Below, piece by piece: positions 18,067 through 28,636 of a stretch of 50,241 bases of DNA. The notes beneath the pieces were generated by a model that worked only from the letters and a program-made list of their open reading frames with translations, made no database searches and was not told the DNA's origin. Every line of letters begins with the position of its first letter. Within the stretch, counting starts at the first letter, position 1. This DNA comes from a virus: positions 1 to 50,241 of IMG/VR virus record IMGVR_UViG_3300008954_000078. One strand, given 5' to 3'. The translations under genes were made by a program, and so were the position numbers.

Positions 18067-19383
18067 TTACTTCTTTTCAATGCTTGAGTTTGTTGCATTT
18101 TGGTCCCCATTCACTGAAGATTTCAAAGCCGCGATGTCATCTTGCATTGTATTGAACGCATTAGCAACATCAGATACTTTCACATCGTCATTTTCCGCCA
18201 CTAATGTCGTTACTGATAACTCATTTAGTTCTAAATTATTTGCTAAAGAAATTGCATGGGTGTATCTTGTTGTGCCGTTTCCAGCAATCGCATCTCTAGG
18301 ATTAAACACCATAACATTCAGTGGTAATTGAGTTTCTTTAATTCCGTCTGTTACTTTTATATTAAGCCAAGTATTATTTTTTGAAAGTTTTGGCCAAGTA
18401 TAACTTAATTTTTTAAATCCATTATCCGAAACCGTTAATAAACCACCATTCTTTACACTTACAAATCTACCGGCAACTATACTAGAATCAAATTTATTAA
18501 AGTATATACTATCACACAAAACATCTATATAACTTTGAGCAACATTAACTCCTTGAACTTTTCCAGTAATAAGAGTTTTTCCAGCATTCTTAATCGAAAA
18601 TACAGTATCAACCATACTTCTTGATGGCGTTTCTACGGTATAAATTCTAAGAGAAGTTTGACAAAGATGCCCAACTTTATTGTAAGAGTTTATAAATGTA
18701 TTTCCTTCTTCTTCATTTAAGTTGAAGGATGCTCCCAAATCAAACCATCCATCTCTATTTGGAGTTTCAAATATTTCTGGAACAAACCTCATAGAACCCG
18801 TAGGATTTTCTGAATCTTGACTAGCAACAACTTGCCCACCTGATTGATATCCAATATAGTTTACAACTTGACCTGTAAAGGGACTATCTGGTGCAACTTG
18901 ATATATTGGTTTTATAACTTGCGTTGGTTCTGTTGGTGCAAGGTTTTGTAGTAATCCACCTGTTACTGCACTCAAGAAATATACATCATTGCCGCCGGCA
19001 GAACCAGTTACTCCTGCATCAACATCAACATGAGTTGCTGTAATTAATTTATCTTCTGGATAATTTATTTGACCATTTATAACAATCACAACAGAGGAAT
19101 TATTTACATCTACGGTTTCAACAATACCAACCACTTCAGAGTTAGCAGGAGAGTCTGCTTTGGCTTTTATATACTTTCCATAACTAGTACTATCTGTAAC
19201 ATTATCATAACGAATAGCATTACCATATGTAATACCGTCTGTCATTTCTGGTGTAGTTTGTATAACACCACTTCCAGAAAAACCACTTAGTGGAAGTGTC
19301 ATAAGAAGCCTTGCACCACTTCCAGAAATATCATTAATATTGACATTTCCTAAAAGGTTTGAACTATTTGAACAACTTGACAT
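18067..19383 (-). CDS. Tail fibre-like structural protein
   Basis: 438 aa, Gly/Ser/Thr/Val-rich and beta-like throughout. Residues ~50-170 contain GNAIRYDN, YIKAKADSPANSEVVGIVE and NDVYFLS, then GGLL..LAPTEPTQVIKP and NYIGYQ. The same order (pass-through of a state value, EV.GIV, YFLS, GG..PIEP...KPV, YRGQ) occurs in the 777-aa neighbour, so the two share a fibre module. The C-terminus (NAFNTMQDDIAALKSSVNGD) looks like a short coiled coil. It begins 19 bases after the 777-aa gene and ends 5 bases before the 1043-aa gene. It lacks enzymatic motifs. Likely a tail-fibre or connector subunit; no T4 counterpart was recognised. Confidence 0.6.
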   Translation of the reverse strand: MSSCSNSSNLLGNVNINDISGSGARLLMTLPLSGFSGSGVIQTTPEMTDGITYGNAIRYDNVTDSTSYGKYIKAKADSPANSEVVGIVETVDVNNSSVVIVINGQINYPEDKLITATHVDVDAGVTGSAGGNDVYFLSAVTGGLLQNLAPTEPTQVIKPIYQVAPDSPFTGQVVNYIGYQSGGQVVASQDSENPTGSMRFVPEIFETPNRDGWFDLGASFNLNEEEGNTFINSYNKVGHLCQTSLRIYTVETPSRSMVDTVFSIKNAGKTLITGKVQGVNVAQSYIDVLCDSIYFNKFDSSIVAGRFVSVKNGGLLTVSDNGFKKLSYTWPKLSKNNTWLNIKVTDGIKETQLPLNVMVFNPRDAIAGNGTTRYTHAISLANNLELNELSVTTLVAENDDVKVSDVANAFNTMQDDIAALKSSVNGDQNATNSSIEKK

Positions 19384-19403
19384 TACTTATCTCCATTATG
19401 GTT

Positions 19404-21737
19404 TTACATGTTTTCATCTAAATCTGCATCCGAAACACAATGAGTTGAAATTTGATCCCATAGAACTGCTCCATTTGGAACAATAAATACAACACCATCC
19501 GAATCAACATAATCTGCTCTGATAGTACCGCTTCCGCTTGGTGCAACTCTAGCAATACCGCCACCAAATGTGCCAGATGTTTTTCTTAAATCTACTCCAG
19601 CAGATCTATTATATGCATCTCCTGTTTGCCCAGACTTTGGAGAATATAGAGTAACACTTGGAGTTCCTCTCATTCTTACGGGAAATCTATACATATAATC
19701 TTTCATCAGAGTAGTTGTAAAATCAATTACCGTGTTGCTTGGCATTCTATTATCCGACATAGTTTGTGTGGCATTAGTTTCATCTAAACTATAGGTTCTT
19801 TGATAATATCTACTACATTTTTCTAATTCTTCTTCTGGATTTACTGGTTCATTAACTGTTGCAACCAATCCTCTTTCAACTTTCACTTTAGCAAGGTCTA
19901 GTGAAGTATTCAATTTTGTAACATCAAAACCAACACCAACATAATGTTTTTGTCCTGTTACCACTGATGTTACATCTGGAACTTTAAAAGAAACTTCATA
20001 TTTGCTCCACAAAGTTCCTAGTGATGCAGTAGCCATATTTGTACTTGTGTGTGAAGAACCATCCCATTGGTTTACAACTAATCCCATTGTTGAACCAGTA
20101 ACACCACACTTAGCATGGAACGACATAGTTACATCTTCGCCATTAATTAATCTAACATCTTCTATACGATTTTCAATATGAACAAAGTCACCATTATGAC
20201 CACCAGTTCCTGCAAGTGTGTGATTACTCGCAAGATAATATTTTGGATGACCATCAACCTCATTTTGGTCTTTATCAAATTCCATTCTTTGTAAACTGAA
20301 AGTTGTTATATCCTGTCCACCACCAGAAACACCATTTCTTCTTACCCACCTATCTGCAAAGTAAGTTGTATCTGTTGCAGTATATGAACCATCGTGGCCA
20401 ACACCTCTTTGCCAAACATCAAATGCACCATTAATTAATAGGTTATCATTAATTGCAGAACCATATGTGGCGCCAGATGTATCTGTGCGATACGCCCAAG
20501 ATGGAGATAATGAACCAGAAGTGCTTCTGCTAGTCCCACCAGAAGTTTCTTCTCCACTTCCAGAATGGTTTTGATTTAGAATTACACCCCGTTTTGTTGA
20601 ACTATTACCACTATCTGGCCATGCAACTGCAAATGGCTTGAGAACACCACCGACCGCATTTGAAGTTAATTCACCATCGGCACTAACATATAGAAGTCCT
20701 AATGATCCATCAGTAGGAATGTTGTCAACATGACCAGATGATACAATTTCAATATAGTCTGTACCATCAAGAGTAAATCGTTTTGTAATTAGACCGACCG
20801 CATCTGATACAACTCCTGTACTGGAACATTTTCTCCATTCTGTGCCATTATGTCCAACTACTACACCCCTGACCAAATCTGCTGAAGTTGTTGAAACAAT
20901 AAATCTATTATTATCAATTCCACCAGTACCACCAGTACCTGTTCCTTGTAAATATTGTCCACGATAATGTAATACCACTCCTGTATCTGAAGTAAGTCCG
21001 AGTAAAACCGGCTTAGATACATGACCAGCAATTGTTGGTTCTATTGGAGTAAATCCACCACTATTTCCTGTACTTAAAAAGTAAACTGTGCCGGCAGAAA
21101 GACCAGTATTATCATCATTAGCACGAACAAAATCTCCTTGAATCTTTCCACCTGTGGTTACTTCAATATATGTGTTATCACTGTCGTATCCACTTCCATC
21201 GTATGGCCAAGTAACACCAGAAACAATCCCAAATACCTCTGCATAATCTCTGCTGTCTGCTTTGCCAAGATAATATGTTGCATCTCCAGAACAACCAGAA
21301 TTTTCTGGAGATGTCCCAACACGAATTGGCATACCAAAAGTAAATCCAACAGTTCCAGTAAATCCATTATCGGGGTGAAGTTTCATTTTGACACTTGAAA
21401 CTTCACCTTTACCCAAATCATAGTTTAATGTTCCACTGATGGTAACATCTTCTTCAAATGTTATTCCTTTTGGAATGCTATCTGCAAGACTTACTCTAAA
21501 TGTTCCTGCTGGCAAATCAGCAGGTTTTGAACCGTCCCAATCACCACCAACTGGGTCATTAGAAGCGGTAGTCCCCAATGTTAAATTTATACCATCACCA
21601 GAAATACCATCATATACTTTTATCAAATTAAGTTTATTGATTGCAAGGGTGTTATAGTGGCTCACCCAATCTGCAAAGGTGTGATTTCCCGTTACATAGG
21701 GTATCGTATAAAGGTTGTCGTTTACATTATTTGCCAT
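19404..21737 (-). CDS. Tail fibre protein with jelly-roll-like carbohydrate-binding region
   Basis: 777 aa. The N-terminus (NLYTIPYVTGNHTFADWVSHYNTL) is a typical fibre attachment start. Residues ~130-260 share the EV.GIV/YFLS module with the 438-aa gene. A Gly/Ser/Thr linker (GSGEETSGGTSRSTSGS) at ~395-410 leads to NLLINGAFDVWQRG (~432) and YFADRWVRR. This is a frequent opening of phage fibre domains with a carbohydrate-binding jelly-roll fold; EELEKCSRYYQRTYS follows near 640. The C-terminal ~100 residues form another beta domain. The role would be host surface recognition. The cysteine repeats of the neighbours are absent. Confidence 0.7.
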   Translation of the reverse strand: MANNVNDNLYTIPYVTGNHTFADWVSHYNTLAINKLNLIKVYDGISGDGINLTLGTTASNDPVGGDWDGSKPADLPAGTFRVSLADSIPKGITFEEDVTISGTLNYDLGKGEVSSVKMKLHPDNGFTGTVGFTFGMPIRVGTSPENSGCSGDATYYLGKADSRDYAEVFGIVSGVTWPYDGSGYDSDNTYIEVTTGGKIQGDFVRANDDNTGLSAGTVYFLSTGNSGGFTPIEPTIAGHVSKPVLLGLTSDTGVVLHYRGQYLQGTGTGGTGGIDNNRFIVSTTSADLVRGVVVGHNGTEWRKCSSTGVVSDAVGLITKRFTLDGTDYIEIVSSGHVDNIPTDGSLGLLYVSADGELTSNAVGGVLKPFAVAWPDSGNSSTKRGVILNQNHSGSGEETSGGTSRSTSGSLSPSWAYRTDTSGATYGSAINDNLLINGAFDVWQRGVGHDGSYTATDTTYFADRWVRRNGVSGGGQDITTFSLQRMEFDKDQNEVDGHPKYYLASNHTLAGTGGHNGDFVHIENRIEDVRLINGEDVTMSFHAKCGVTGSTMGLVVNQWDGSSHTSTNMATASLGTLWSKYEVSFKVPDVTSVVTGQKHYVGVGFDVTKLNTSLDLAKVKVERGLVATVNEPVNPEEELEKCSRYYQRTYSLDETNATQTMSDNRMPSNTVIDFTTTLMKDYMYRFPVRMRGTPSVTLYSPKSGQTGDAYNRSAGVDLRKTSGTFGGGIARVAPSGSGTIRADYVDSDGVVFIVPNGAVLWDQISTHCVSDADLDENM

Positions 21738-21770
21738 AGGTTAATATCTCTTTTATTATATATCTAGGAT

Positions 21771-22787
21771 TTACCACTTGTATAAAAGTATGTTGTTCAT
21801 ATATCTGATAGTTTTTAATTTGGGGTTAATAGTACAGATGAGAGATAGTCCTTTCCATTCATCTATTCCATTTTGATTCCATCCAGACCCATCGGTTGGC
21901 CAATTATTTTGACTTGGAACACTTGCGCCAATAGCATTAATTGCATATCTACTGCCGCCACACGCAACTGGATTTGCAAATCCTGCCGCATTATCACCCA
22001 AATCTGGGTCACATGGTGTGCTTGGGTCGGTGGTTTCTGTACAACAACGATAATATAAACTTTGCATTTCAAGTCCTACAGGGATTTCAATATCTCTATC
22101 TGCAATACTTCCTGAAACATCAACATCAATTTGGAAAGATGGGTCTGGAGTAAAACCGCCCAAAGACGATTCAATCCAAATCCAGTGTTTTAGTCCACTT
22201 ATTTGATTGTTTGGATCTGTTGAACTTGGATTTTGTTGAGGCAATTCAACACACCACCATCCTGGAGTAATTGTAATTTTAAGATGGCCATTACTTAAAA
22301 GTTCCACATCAACAGGATTTCTAGAATCACTGCCACTGTATGGTGATGCGAAAGGATATAGTGGTGTTGCACCTCTCCAGCCGGGACCAGATATTGCTAA
22401 ATTTGAATCGTGGCCGCCACCATCAATACCACCAATACCAATTCCAGTATTATATGGTAAAGAAACATTGCCGCTTGGTACACCATCGCCTGGATGTGAC
22501 TGATTGCTTCCAGCCCATAGTGGACCAGCACCAGAAGTAATCCAATTATTCATCATATTAATTGTTAAGGTTAATTGTAATTGATAATGCTCCTGTATTT
22601 CATTTAATTCAGATGCCTGTAATGGAAATCCTGGTCTAAAACCAATGAATTGATAATTCTTTGGAGTTTCACCAGTATCAAAGATTAATTCATCTTCTAC
22701 ACGACTATTATATGGAGTATTTAATCCACTTGCTAGTGGAAATGATGGATTTCCAGACGTTTTAATTGGTGTAATATCTCTTGGCAT
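21771..22787 (-). CDS. Baseplate/fibre structural protein, DUF4815-like start
   Basis: 338 aa. The region FIGFRPGFPLQASELNEIQE (about residues 48-67) is characteristic of phage proteins at the fibre-baseplate junction (RPG.PLQA.ELNE.Q, the DUF4815-type start); a helix follows. Residues ~90-330 are Gly/Pro/Ser-rich and beta-like, with a small cysteine patch (YYRCCTETTDPSTPCDP) near 240. The closing LICTINPKLKTIRYMNNILLYKW ends in aromatic residues like many fibre-chaperone interfaces. Position between the 664-aa wedge-region gene and the 777-aa fibre supports a connector role. Confidence 0.55.
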   Translation of the reverse strand: MPRDITPIKTSGNPSFPLASGLNTPYNSRVEDELIFDTGETPKNYQFIGFRPGFPLQASELNEIQEHYQLQLTLTINMMNNWITSGAGPLWAGSNQSHPGDGVPSGNVSLPYNTGIGIGGIDGGGHDSNLAISGPGWRGATPLYPFASPYSGSDSRNPVDVELLSNGHLKITITPGWWCVELPQQNPSSTDPNNQISGLKHWIWIESSLGGFTPDPSFQIDVDVSGSIADRDIEIPVGLEMQSLYYRCCTETTDPSTPCDPDLGDNAAGFANPVACGGSRYAINAIGASVPSQNNWPTDGSGWNQNGIDEWKGLSLICTINPKLKTIRYMNNILLYKW

Positions 22788-22805
22788 GGTTATAAATTCC
22801 TATAA

Positions 22806-24800
22806 TTATTCAAAAAGCATTTCTCCAGTTCCAAGTACCATTTCTAAAACAATACTTTGATGAGAAAATGCATCTTTATGTTCAGGTTTGACATTTGTTA
22901 AACTTTGTTCTGGAAGACTGATTGTTCCTTTGGTCTGATTATATAAAACTGTTTTACGAGGATCTAACAGTTCTCCAGATGTTGGGTCGGTCGATGGTTC
23001 ACTTTTTGAGGTAGTATAAATATTACCAATAGTATCGGAAAATTTTAAATCACCTTTCAATTTACTATTGGTATTTGAAGAAAATATTTCTACTTGAACT
23101 TTTGTTGTAGTTAGCGATTTTATATTTGCTAATTTTACATATGAGGTGCTTCCGCCTCCCCCTTCAGAATCTTGCTGTGCTTGAGTAACAGATATTGATA
23201 ATTCTTTAGATTCTTGTGTATAAGTTTGAGACGCGTGAGACTTACTTGAAAGGATTAATCCATTTTTATCAACAGGAGTTCCACCGCCAGAAGATGCAAC
23301 AGTCATCGTATTTGCAGTCGTTAATCTGGCTTTTTCTGGAACTCTAGTAGAATGAGTGAAAAAAGGCCTACCACTTTCTGTTTTTAATTGTCCAACTGCC
23401 CATCCATCAAAACTTCCCACATCTGTAATTTCTGAGATATCTCGGAATTTAATTTGCTTACGAATAATTGTTTGGGTTTTACCTACTAATAAATGCATTT
23501 CTTTGTGAAGATTGGGAACTCTAACAACATTAAACCATTCTGGCTGTGCATCAGGACAAATCTTTTTCAATTCTGTGAAATTTATTTCTGGAGTAATATT
23601 ATAATTCCCAACACTTCTCAATTTGATGCCTGTAATATATGCTTCTCCCTTTTTGCCTCTAACATCTAATTCATAGACAGTATCTTTTGCACCATCGTCT
23701 TGTGGCCCAACCAATTTTATAAATTTATCTCTATCAAAATAAGCGTCAGCAATTTTTTTACTTGCTGAAGGCAAATTGGTAAACTTTTGAGTTAAATGGA
23801 TAAATACCATTCCTTCATTTCTTTCCCACCAACTTGCATATTCTGCATTTTGTTTGATCTTGCTTGCTGGCGCCAAATCATTATCACTTAAAAGTCTAAT
23901 AGTATCAGTATTATAAGGAACAGAACAATCACAAGGTCCACAGTTGGTAGGAGGATTATCATAATCACAATTTAAACATCTATCTCCAGTACCACCAGTA
24001 GTCCCATTAGATCCAGTAAATCGATTAAAGACATAATGCATGTCCATGGCTTTCGCTATTTCTAAACACCTATAGCATTTAGCACCCATACATTTATAAT
24101 ACTCTCCAGGCCCACAAGTTCTTCCCTGAATTGAATCATAGTGATGTTTATTATAATATAAACAACAAGTTCCAGTAGTTTGTTCATTTCCAGAACCACA
24201 TATTCTTGTTGCTTGGCTTTTATCATTTTTAGAAACTAAGTGCAAATGTTCAGCCGCACTGTCTTCCACATTTGAAAGTTCAACATAAGAATCTGATAAA
24301 GATGAAAATCCATCAAATACTTTTCCAACAACAGCAAATACTTGACCACCATGTAATTGATGAACTCCAGTTCCCCTATTAAAATTTATATCATTTTTAA
24401 ATGTACGACTATTATAATGCTCAGTATGCCACATGGCTTTGTCGTTTCCAAAAATAGCACACAATAAACCATCTTCTGTAACTACATAGGGTCTGTTGCT
24501 TAGTGTTGTTGCACTTCCATCTCCTCTAAAATATCCATATGGAGGCGAATCTGATGTGATTATTTTTTGTTGCCCGGGCGGTATTGTTACACTTCTAAAA
24601 ATTTCATTTGGTTGTATTTCAAATGCCGCAACCATTGAATTTTTAAAATTCGATTCTGATTCTGGAGTATTTCCATCAACCCCCGTCTTTGCAGAATTAG
24701 TAGCAAGAATTAAAGATAATCCCTGAATATCCCTCAAGGATTTAATAGAGTTGTCTACAAGATTTGCTAATATTGGTGATCTATTTGTATGATTAGGCAT
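22806..24800 (-). CDS. Probable baseplate wedge-associated structural protein
   Basis: 664 aa; I do not recognise the family. The N-terminal ~170 residues look globular (IPPGQQKIITSDSPPYGYFRGDG). Residues ~200-290 are an inserted cysteine-rich patch with GTCCLYYNKHHYD, CGPGEYYKCMGAKCYRCLE and NCDYDNPPTNCGPCDC, suited to zinc or disulfides. The rest is beta-rich, ending in a Ser/Thr/Gly-rich stretch. By position (after gp6 and the gp7-like gene, before the fibre genes) it could stand in for T4 gp8, gp9 or gp10, but no sequence match is claimed. No transmembrane or signal segment is present. Confidence 0.5.
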   Translation of the reverse strand: MPNHTNRSPILANLVDNSIKSLRDIQGLSLILATNSAKTGVDGNTPESESNFKNSMVAAFEIQPNEIFRSVTIPPGQQKIITSDSPPYGYFRGDGSATTLSNRPYVVTEDGLLCAIFGNDKAMWHTEHYNSRTFKNDINFNRGTGVHQLHGGQVFAVVGKVFDGFSSLSDSYVELSNVEDSAAEHLHLVSKNDKSQATRICGSGNEQTTGTCCLYYNKHHYDSIQGRTCGPGEYYKCMGAKCYRCLEIAKAMDMHYVFNRFTGSNGTTGGTGDRCLNCDYDNPPTNCGPCDCSVPYNTDTIRLLSDNDLAPASKIKQNAEYASWWERNEGMVFIHLTQKFTNLPSASKKIADAYFDRDKFIKLVGPQDDGAKDTVYELDVRGKKGEAYITGIKLRSVGNYNITPEINFTELKKICPDAQPEWFNVVRVPNLHKEMHLLVGKTQTIIRKQIKFRDISEITDVGSFDGWAVGQLKTESGRPFFTHSTRVPEKARLTTANTMTVASSGGGTPVDKNGLILSSKSHASQTYTQESKELSISVTQAQQDSEGGGGSTSYVKLANIKSLTTTKVQVEIFSSNTNSKLKGDLKFSDTIGNIYTTSKSEPSTDPTSGELLDPRKTVLYNQTKGTISLPEQSLTNVKPEHKDAFSHQSIVLEMVLGTGEMLFE

Positions 24801-24809
24801 TATGATTCC

Positions 24810-26300
24810 TTATTTGGGCAAGCATGGCAATTCTCCAGTAGTTATACATCCAGTTAAACCTAAATTTGGACTTCTTTCCAATGGGCATAACTCTATAAAC
24901 TCTCCTATATATATCCCCGCAAAGGGCGCATCATGATCATCATCGCCAGAAATTCCTAAAGACCAATTTGGATAATGATGAGTAATAGCACCAAATGTAA
25001 TACCATTTCCTTTGGCCGCATTTGTGACTCCGCCCCATGCGGCATAGGTTGATCCTTGTTTTTCAAAACCAAAAGATGTCCCAGCAGGAGCGGCACCTTC
25101 AATACAAATTCCACCTATTCCAATTTTATCCCATTGACTTCCATATGTCCACCCAGTAAGTCCGCCCATACTGTCTTCAGTAATACCCAAAAACATAGCA
25201 TCTGGTCCATCGTATGTATGACCGCTTCCAGAACAACCAGCGCAACCATCAAGACTTCTGCTGTCTAACATCCTGTAAGGAAAATAATTCATCAATTTTG
25301 GTGTTTCGCAGAAATTAAAACCACCCCCAAAATCATCTGGTGGAATATAATCGGATTCTGTCTTTTCATAAAACCCCTTCATGCCGGCAGGATGAAGCAT
25401 CTCATATAAAGCATCAAAATATATCGGCAATCCAGTTTCTTCATCAACTTGATCGACATAACTCTTAACGACATAAGAATAGTCTTGATACCAATCACTA
25501 TCTTGTATTACATATCGTCCATTTAAATAACTGCCGCCTAGATGCCATACAGCATTACCAACACCTGTGCAGTATGAAACACCTTCGGCAAGGTCACAGT
25601 CCCTGTCAAATCGAATATCTTGAAGAACACCACCATAATGACCAGTCACCCCTTCATTAGTTAAAACAGTCCATCCATCAAACTTTCCGCCATTTAGACG
25701 AAGAATATCTGCTTTTGGATAAAAGAATTCTGTTCCCGGCCTTTTCTCTTGTTCTAATTGTGGACTTCCATCAGAAGAATCGGGTGGAGAAAATAAAGAC
25801 GAAAAGAAATACCTATATGCACCTTCGGTACTTTTTCGTTGATAAAATCCCTGACGAATGTTTTTTATAAGTTGCCTGATGTTGTTGGTATTATCAACCC
25901 CATCGGGGCCCACTTCTGCACCAATAAACCAATTTGGGAATCCTGATGCGTACATATATGTAAAATGTTCTAAAAATTCAACTGGAGTTTCATCTATATC
26001 TACTAGATGGGTCATTCCTGTTGAATAAAAAGGAGCGGCAACTAACTCATAACCACCGAAGTTATATAACCAATCGTAATATGCTTGAGTAAATTTTATA
26101 ATATTGCTTGTTGAAGGAGTCGATTCACTTTTCTCTACAATCCATCGAGGAAATATACCACGAACATCAATATATGAAGGCACTGGTACACCAGAAGAAT
26201 CATAATTTTGTTCTATTTTTTCTCCGAGCAAAAGCAACATATACTGTTCGTTGCGTTTGCCCTGGTTATTATTATTACTTATCCCTCCAAAAAATCCCAT
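24810..26300 (-). CDS. Baseplate wedge protein, gp7-position homologue
   Basis: 496 aa. Two elements are typical of phage wedge proteins: an early FPRWIVEKS...IIKFTQAYYDWLY block (~50-85), and WYQDYSYVVKSYV with LHPAGMKGFYE (~270-320), the YQD.SYV.KS...HPAG element found in baseplate proteins of many myoviruses. A cysteine patch follows (DGCAGCSGSGHTYDG, ~350). The first residues are Gly/Asn/Gln-rich. It starts immediately after the gp6 stop, with no gap. In T4 gp7 is 1032 aa and joins gp6, gp53 and gp25; this shorter protein sits in the same place, but equivalence to gp7 is inference from position. Confidence 0.6.
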   Translation of the reverse strand: MGFFGGISNNNNQGKRNEQYMLLLLGEKIEQNYDSSGVPVPSYIDVRGIFPRWIVEKSESTPSTSNIIKFTQAYYDWLYNFGGYELVAAPFYSTGMTHLVDIDETPVEFLEHFTYMYASGFPNWFIGAEVGPDGVDNTNNIRQLIKNIRQGFYQRKSTEGAYRYFFSSLFSPPDSSDGSPQLEQEKRPGTEFFYPKADILRLNGGKFDGWTVLTNEGVTGHYGGVLQDIRFDRDCDLAEGVSYCTGVGNAVWHLGGSYLNGRYVIQDSDWYQDYSYVVKSYVDQVDEETGLPIYFDALYEMLHPAGMKGFYEKTESDYIPPDDFGGGFNFCETPKLMNYFPYRMLDSRSLDGCAGCSGSGHTYDGPDAMFLGITEDSMGGLTGWTYGSQWDKIGIGGICIEGAAPAGTSFGFEKQGSTYAAWGGVTNAAKGNGITFGAITHHYPNWSLGISGDDDHDAPFAGIYIGEFIELCPLERSPNLGLTGCITTGELPCLPK

Positions 26301-28091
26301 TTAATATACTACTCTCTGCATGTTTAATTCTAAAAATAACTTAGAGACCATATGTTGCTTCGCATCAAATACAGAATTTCTTGGCGAACATACAACATTG
26401 AACGGTTCGGCTGCAACTCCTTTTGCAATAAATACTTCTCCTGTATTTGCATTAAATGTTCCTGCGCCTTGGAGAACACTTATAACATTATTTTCATTTT
26501 GATAAAATCCTTGTAATCTTTGAACTCCGTTTGAATCTATTGCTCCCGCAGGTCTTAATTGGATTAATTGATTTGTTGGTATATCTGCATCATCATTCCA
26601 TTTTGGTCCAACCCTAAAACTTGATGTTGTCAATATATTTTCTTTTAGTGCTGTTTGAAAATTTATTTTTTTTGCATCAAAACCAATTCCCAAATCTACC
26701 TTTATTCTTAAAGAAAATGAAAAATCACTAGCACCAGATAAAATTGAATTGGACTCAACGCTGTTTATGATATTGGATATTTCCGAAGCACTAAATTTAT
26801 TTTCAAATCCAGACCTATAAGAGTGTGCAACAGTACTGATAATATCACTCATTATTTCTTCTCTAGATTTAAGAGTTTTTGAAGAATCCCAAGGAACACT
26901 TCCGAGTAAAACAACATCCATATATTCTGGATTCATATATTCAGGCAAAATAGTCACACAAGTTTTTTCTTTTAATAATGCAGGAATCGTTCCTGCTAGT
27001 ACTGCTTGACTTAAAACATCTGGATCATTTACAGAAACAAAAACCCTGCCAAACATTGGAGGGTCCATTTCTTCTCCGCCCCACACATTAAATACTTCAT
27101 ATGGGTCTGAAGAATCTCCAACAAATCCTTGTTGTGCTAATAATGCTCTACAATCTTCCACAGTAACTGCTCTATCTTGCGCTGCAAACCACTTTGGTGC
27201 AAAGAATTTAATCATATCCACATTCGGTTCATCCGAACCACCGTTGGAAAGAGAAATAGTTTCTGTTTCTGAGGCCACTTCAAGACCGTGTATTTGATAA
27301 TTACCAGCGCCATTACCTGCTTTTCCACTGCTCTTTAAATATGTGACTCTTGTTAAATCATTTGGTGTTATTTGTCTTCCGACTTGAACTACAGTATTCG
27401 CACCAACATTACCACCAAATACGACAAAGAAACCCAACTCACTTCGCTCCAACCAATAAACCTTACTGGTTGAATCTAAACCAGATTGAATATTGTCTGC
27501 TTTTGACCAGACTTCCCATTCATCAGTATTTGCATTTTTTACTTCTACAGTAATAGTACTTATATCAATATCCAATCCATGAAGAAATGCTTTTTGAGTA
27601 TCTTGGTCTACTAACAAAGGCAAATTTCTATTTAAAGTACTCCCCTCAATTATTTCTACTATTGCTTCGCCATCAAGATTTAAAGAATAATTTTTTGTTG
27701 TGTAAAACGAATACGGAGTCCCGTTTTCATCATATGCAGAAAATCTAGTATATGCTGGTACTATAGTCCCTTCCGCACCACCATGTCTTACCTTTGCTCT
27801 TCCCTTTGCAGAAGTTCTGCCAGGGACCACAAATCCCAATGGTTTAACTAATGATATAATAGATTCTAATCTTTGTGCAGAATCTAAAAACATTTCATTT
27901 CCAATCATATTTGCATAATACCCATAATACATGGTGTTATATGACAAAACATCTAAAAGAACTTGAGCGGCCGAACCAGAATAATCATAGTCCTTTATCG
28001 TTTCTTGTGTTTTTAAATATTCTATGATACTATCTTTTATTTCATAGAAATTTAAACTTCCTAATTTTATGACTGGTGAATCGTTTGGCAT
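26301..28091 (-). CDS. 6: T4 gp6-like baseplate wedge protein
   Basis: 596 aa (T4 gp6 is 660 aa). The N-terminal block IKDSIIEYLKTQETIKDYDYSGSAAQVLLDVLSYNTMYYGYYANM, given here only in part, is the strongest gp6/gpJ-family signature: a helix, DYD..GSA, LLD.LSYNT..Y..Y.NM. The usual EMFLDSAQ follows at ~68. AVTVEDCRALLAQ (~305) and the VFVSVN..DPDVLSQ region also match. In T4 gp6 dimers tie the wedges into a ring around the hub and trigger sheath contraction. The gene starts 1 base after the gp25 stop, preserving the 25-6 order seen across contractile tails. Confidence 0.92.
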   Translation of the reverse strand: MPNDSPVIKLGSLNFYEIKDSIIEYLKTQETIKDYDYSGSAAQVLLDVLSYNTMYYGYYANMIGNEMFLDSAQRLESIISLVKPLGFVVPGRTSAKGRAKVRHGGAEGTIVPAYTRFSAYDENGTPYSFYTTKNYSLNLDGEAIVEIIEGSTLNRNLPLLVDQDTQKAFLHGLDIDISTITVEVKNANTDEWEVWSKADNIQSGLDSTSKVYWLERSELGFFVVFGGNVGANTVVQVGRQITPNDLTRVTYLKSSGKAGNGAGNYQIHGLEVASETETISLSNGGSDEPNVDMIKFFAPKWFAAQDRAVTVEDCRALLAQQGFVGDSSDPYEVFNVWGGEEMDPPMFGRVFVSVNDPDVLSQAVLAGTIPALLKEKTCVTILPEYMNPEYMDVVLLGSVPWDSSKTLKSREEIMSDIISTVAHSYRSGFENKFSASEISNIINSVESNSILSGASDFSFSLRIKVDLGIGFDAKKINFQTALKENILTTSSFRVGPKWNDDADIPTNQLIQLRPAGAIDSNGVQRLQGFYQNENNVISVLQGAGTFNANTGEVFIAKGVAAEPFNVVCSPRNSVFDAKQHMVSKLFLELNMQRVVY

Positions 28092-28092
28092 A

Positions 28093-28560
28093 TTATCTTA
28101 CCTTTGTTAATCCTATACTGATTGCATCTCTTAAAGTTTGTCCAGGGCCTGCAAGTCTCGTTACAAAATACGAAATATAAACATATAAAAGATTAATATC
28201 TGCATTATTTGCCATTGCGGCTTCTACTCCATGCCCTGGAACATATGCTGTCCTTTCCGTTACTGGAACATCATTTATTATAACATGTTCAACATTTACT
28301 CTTGGCTCATATAATTTTATTTTATCCCTAATATCTAATGATTGTATGGCAGCCAAGTGAGGGTCATAATTTTCAAACAAAGAGTCATTAATATCTGTTC
28401 CAAAGTTTCTATTAAATGGTTTTTCTCCAGGAATAGTAAGAAGTAAATTCACCAAAGATTGTCTTATAGAATAGACATCTTTTACCACTCCAATATCGTT
28501 AGTAAATCTATTTTTCGCGAAATTAATTTCTACATCTGAATGTACATTTGAGAGTGCCAT
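28093..28560 (-). CDS. 25: T4 gp25-like baseplate wedge protein
   Basis: 155 aa (T4 gp25 is 132 aa). The conserved EPR triplet lies at residues 85-87 in IKLYEPRVNV. The preceding PGEKPFNRNFGTDI (44-57) is the family's PGE...FGS.L element. gp25 forms the wedge core with gp6 and gp53, and its EPR motif sits at the sheath initiation site. The C-terminal extension (VRIGL-type end, SIGLTKVR) is slightly longer than usual. The gene is 76 bases downstream of the hub-like gene and 1 base upstream of gp6. The ATG is preceded by AGGAG. Confidence 0.93.
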   Translation of the reverse strand: MALSNVHSDVEINFAKNRFTNDIGVVKDVYSIRQSLVNLLLTIPGEKPFNRNFGTDINDSLFENYDPHLAAIQSLDIRDKIKLYEPRVNVEHVIINDVPVTERTAYVPGHGVEAAMANNADINLLYVYISYFVTRLAGPGQTLRDAISIGLTKVR

Positions 28561-28636
28561 TATATGTTCTCCTATAGTAAGAATGACTCTTTGTATGTAT
28601 AATATAAATGGTAAATGTTCATTTTTTATCTTTCTG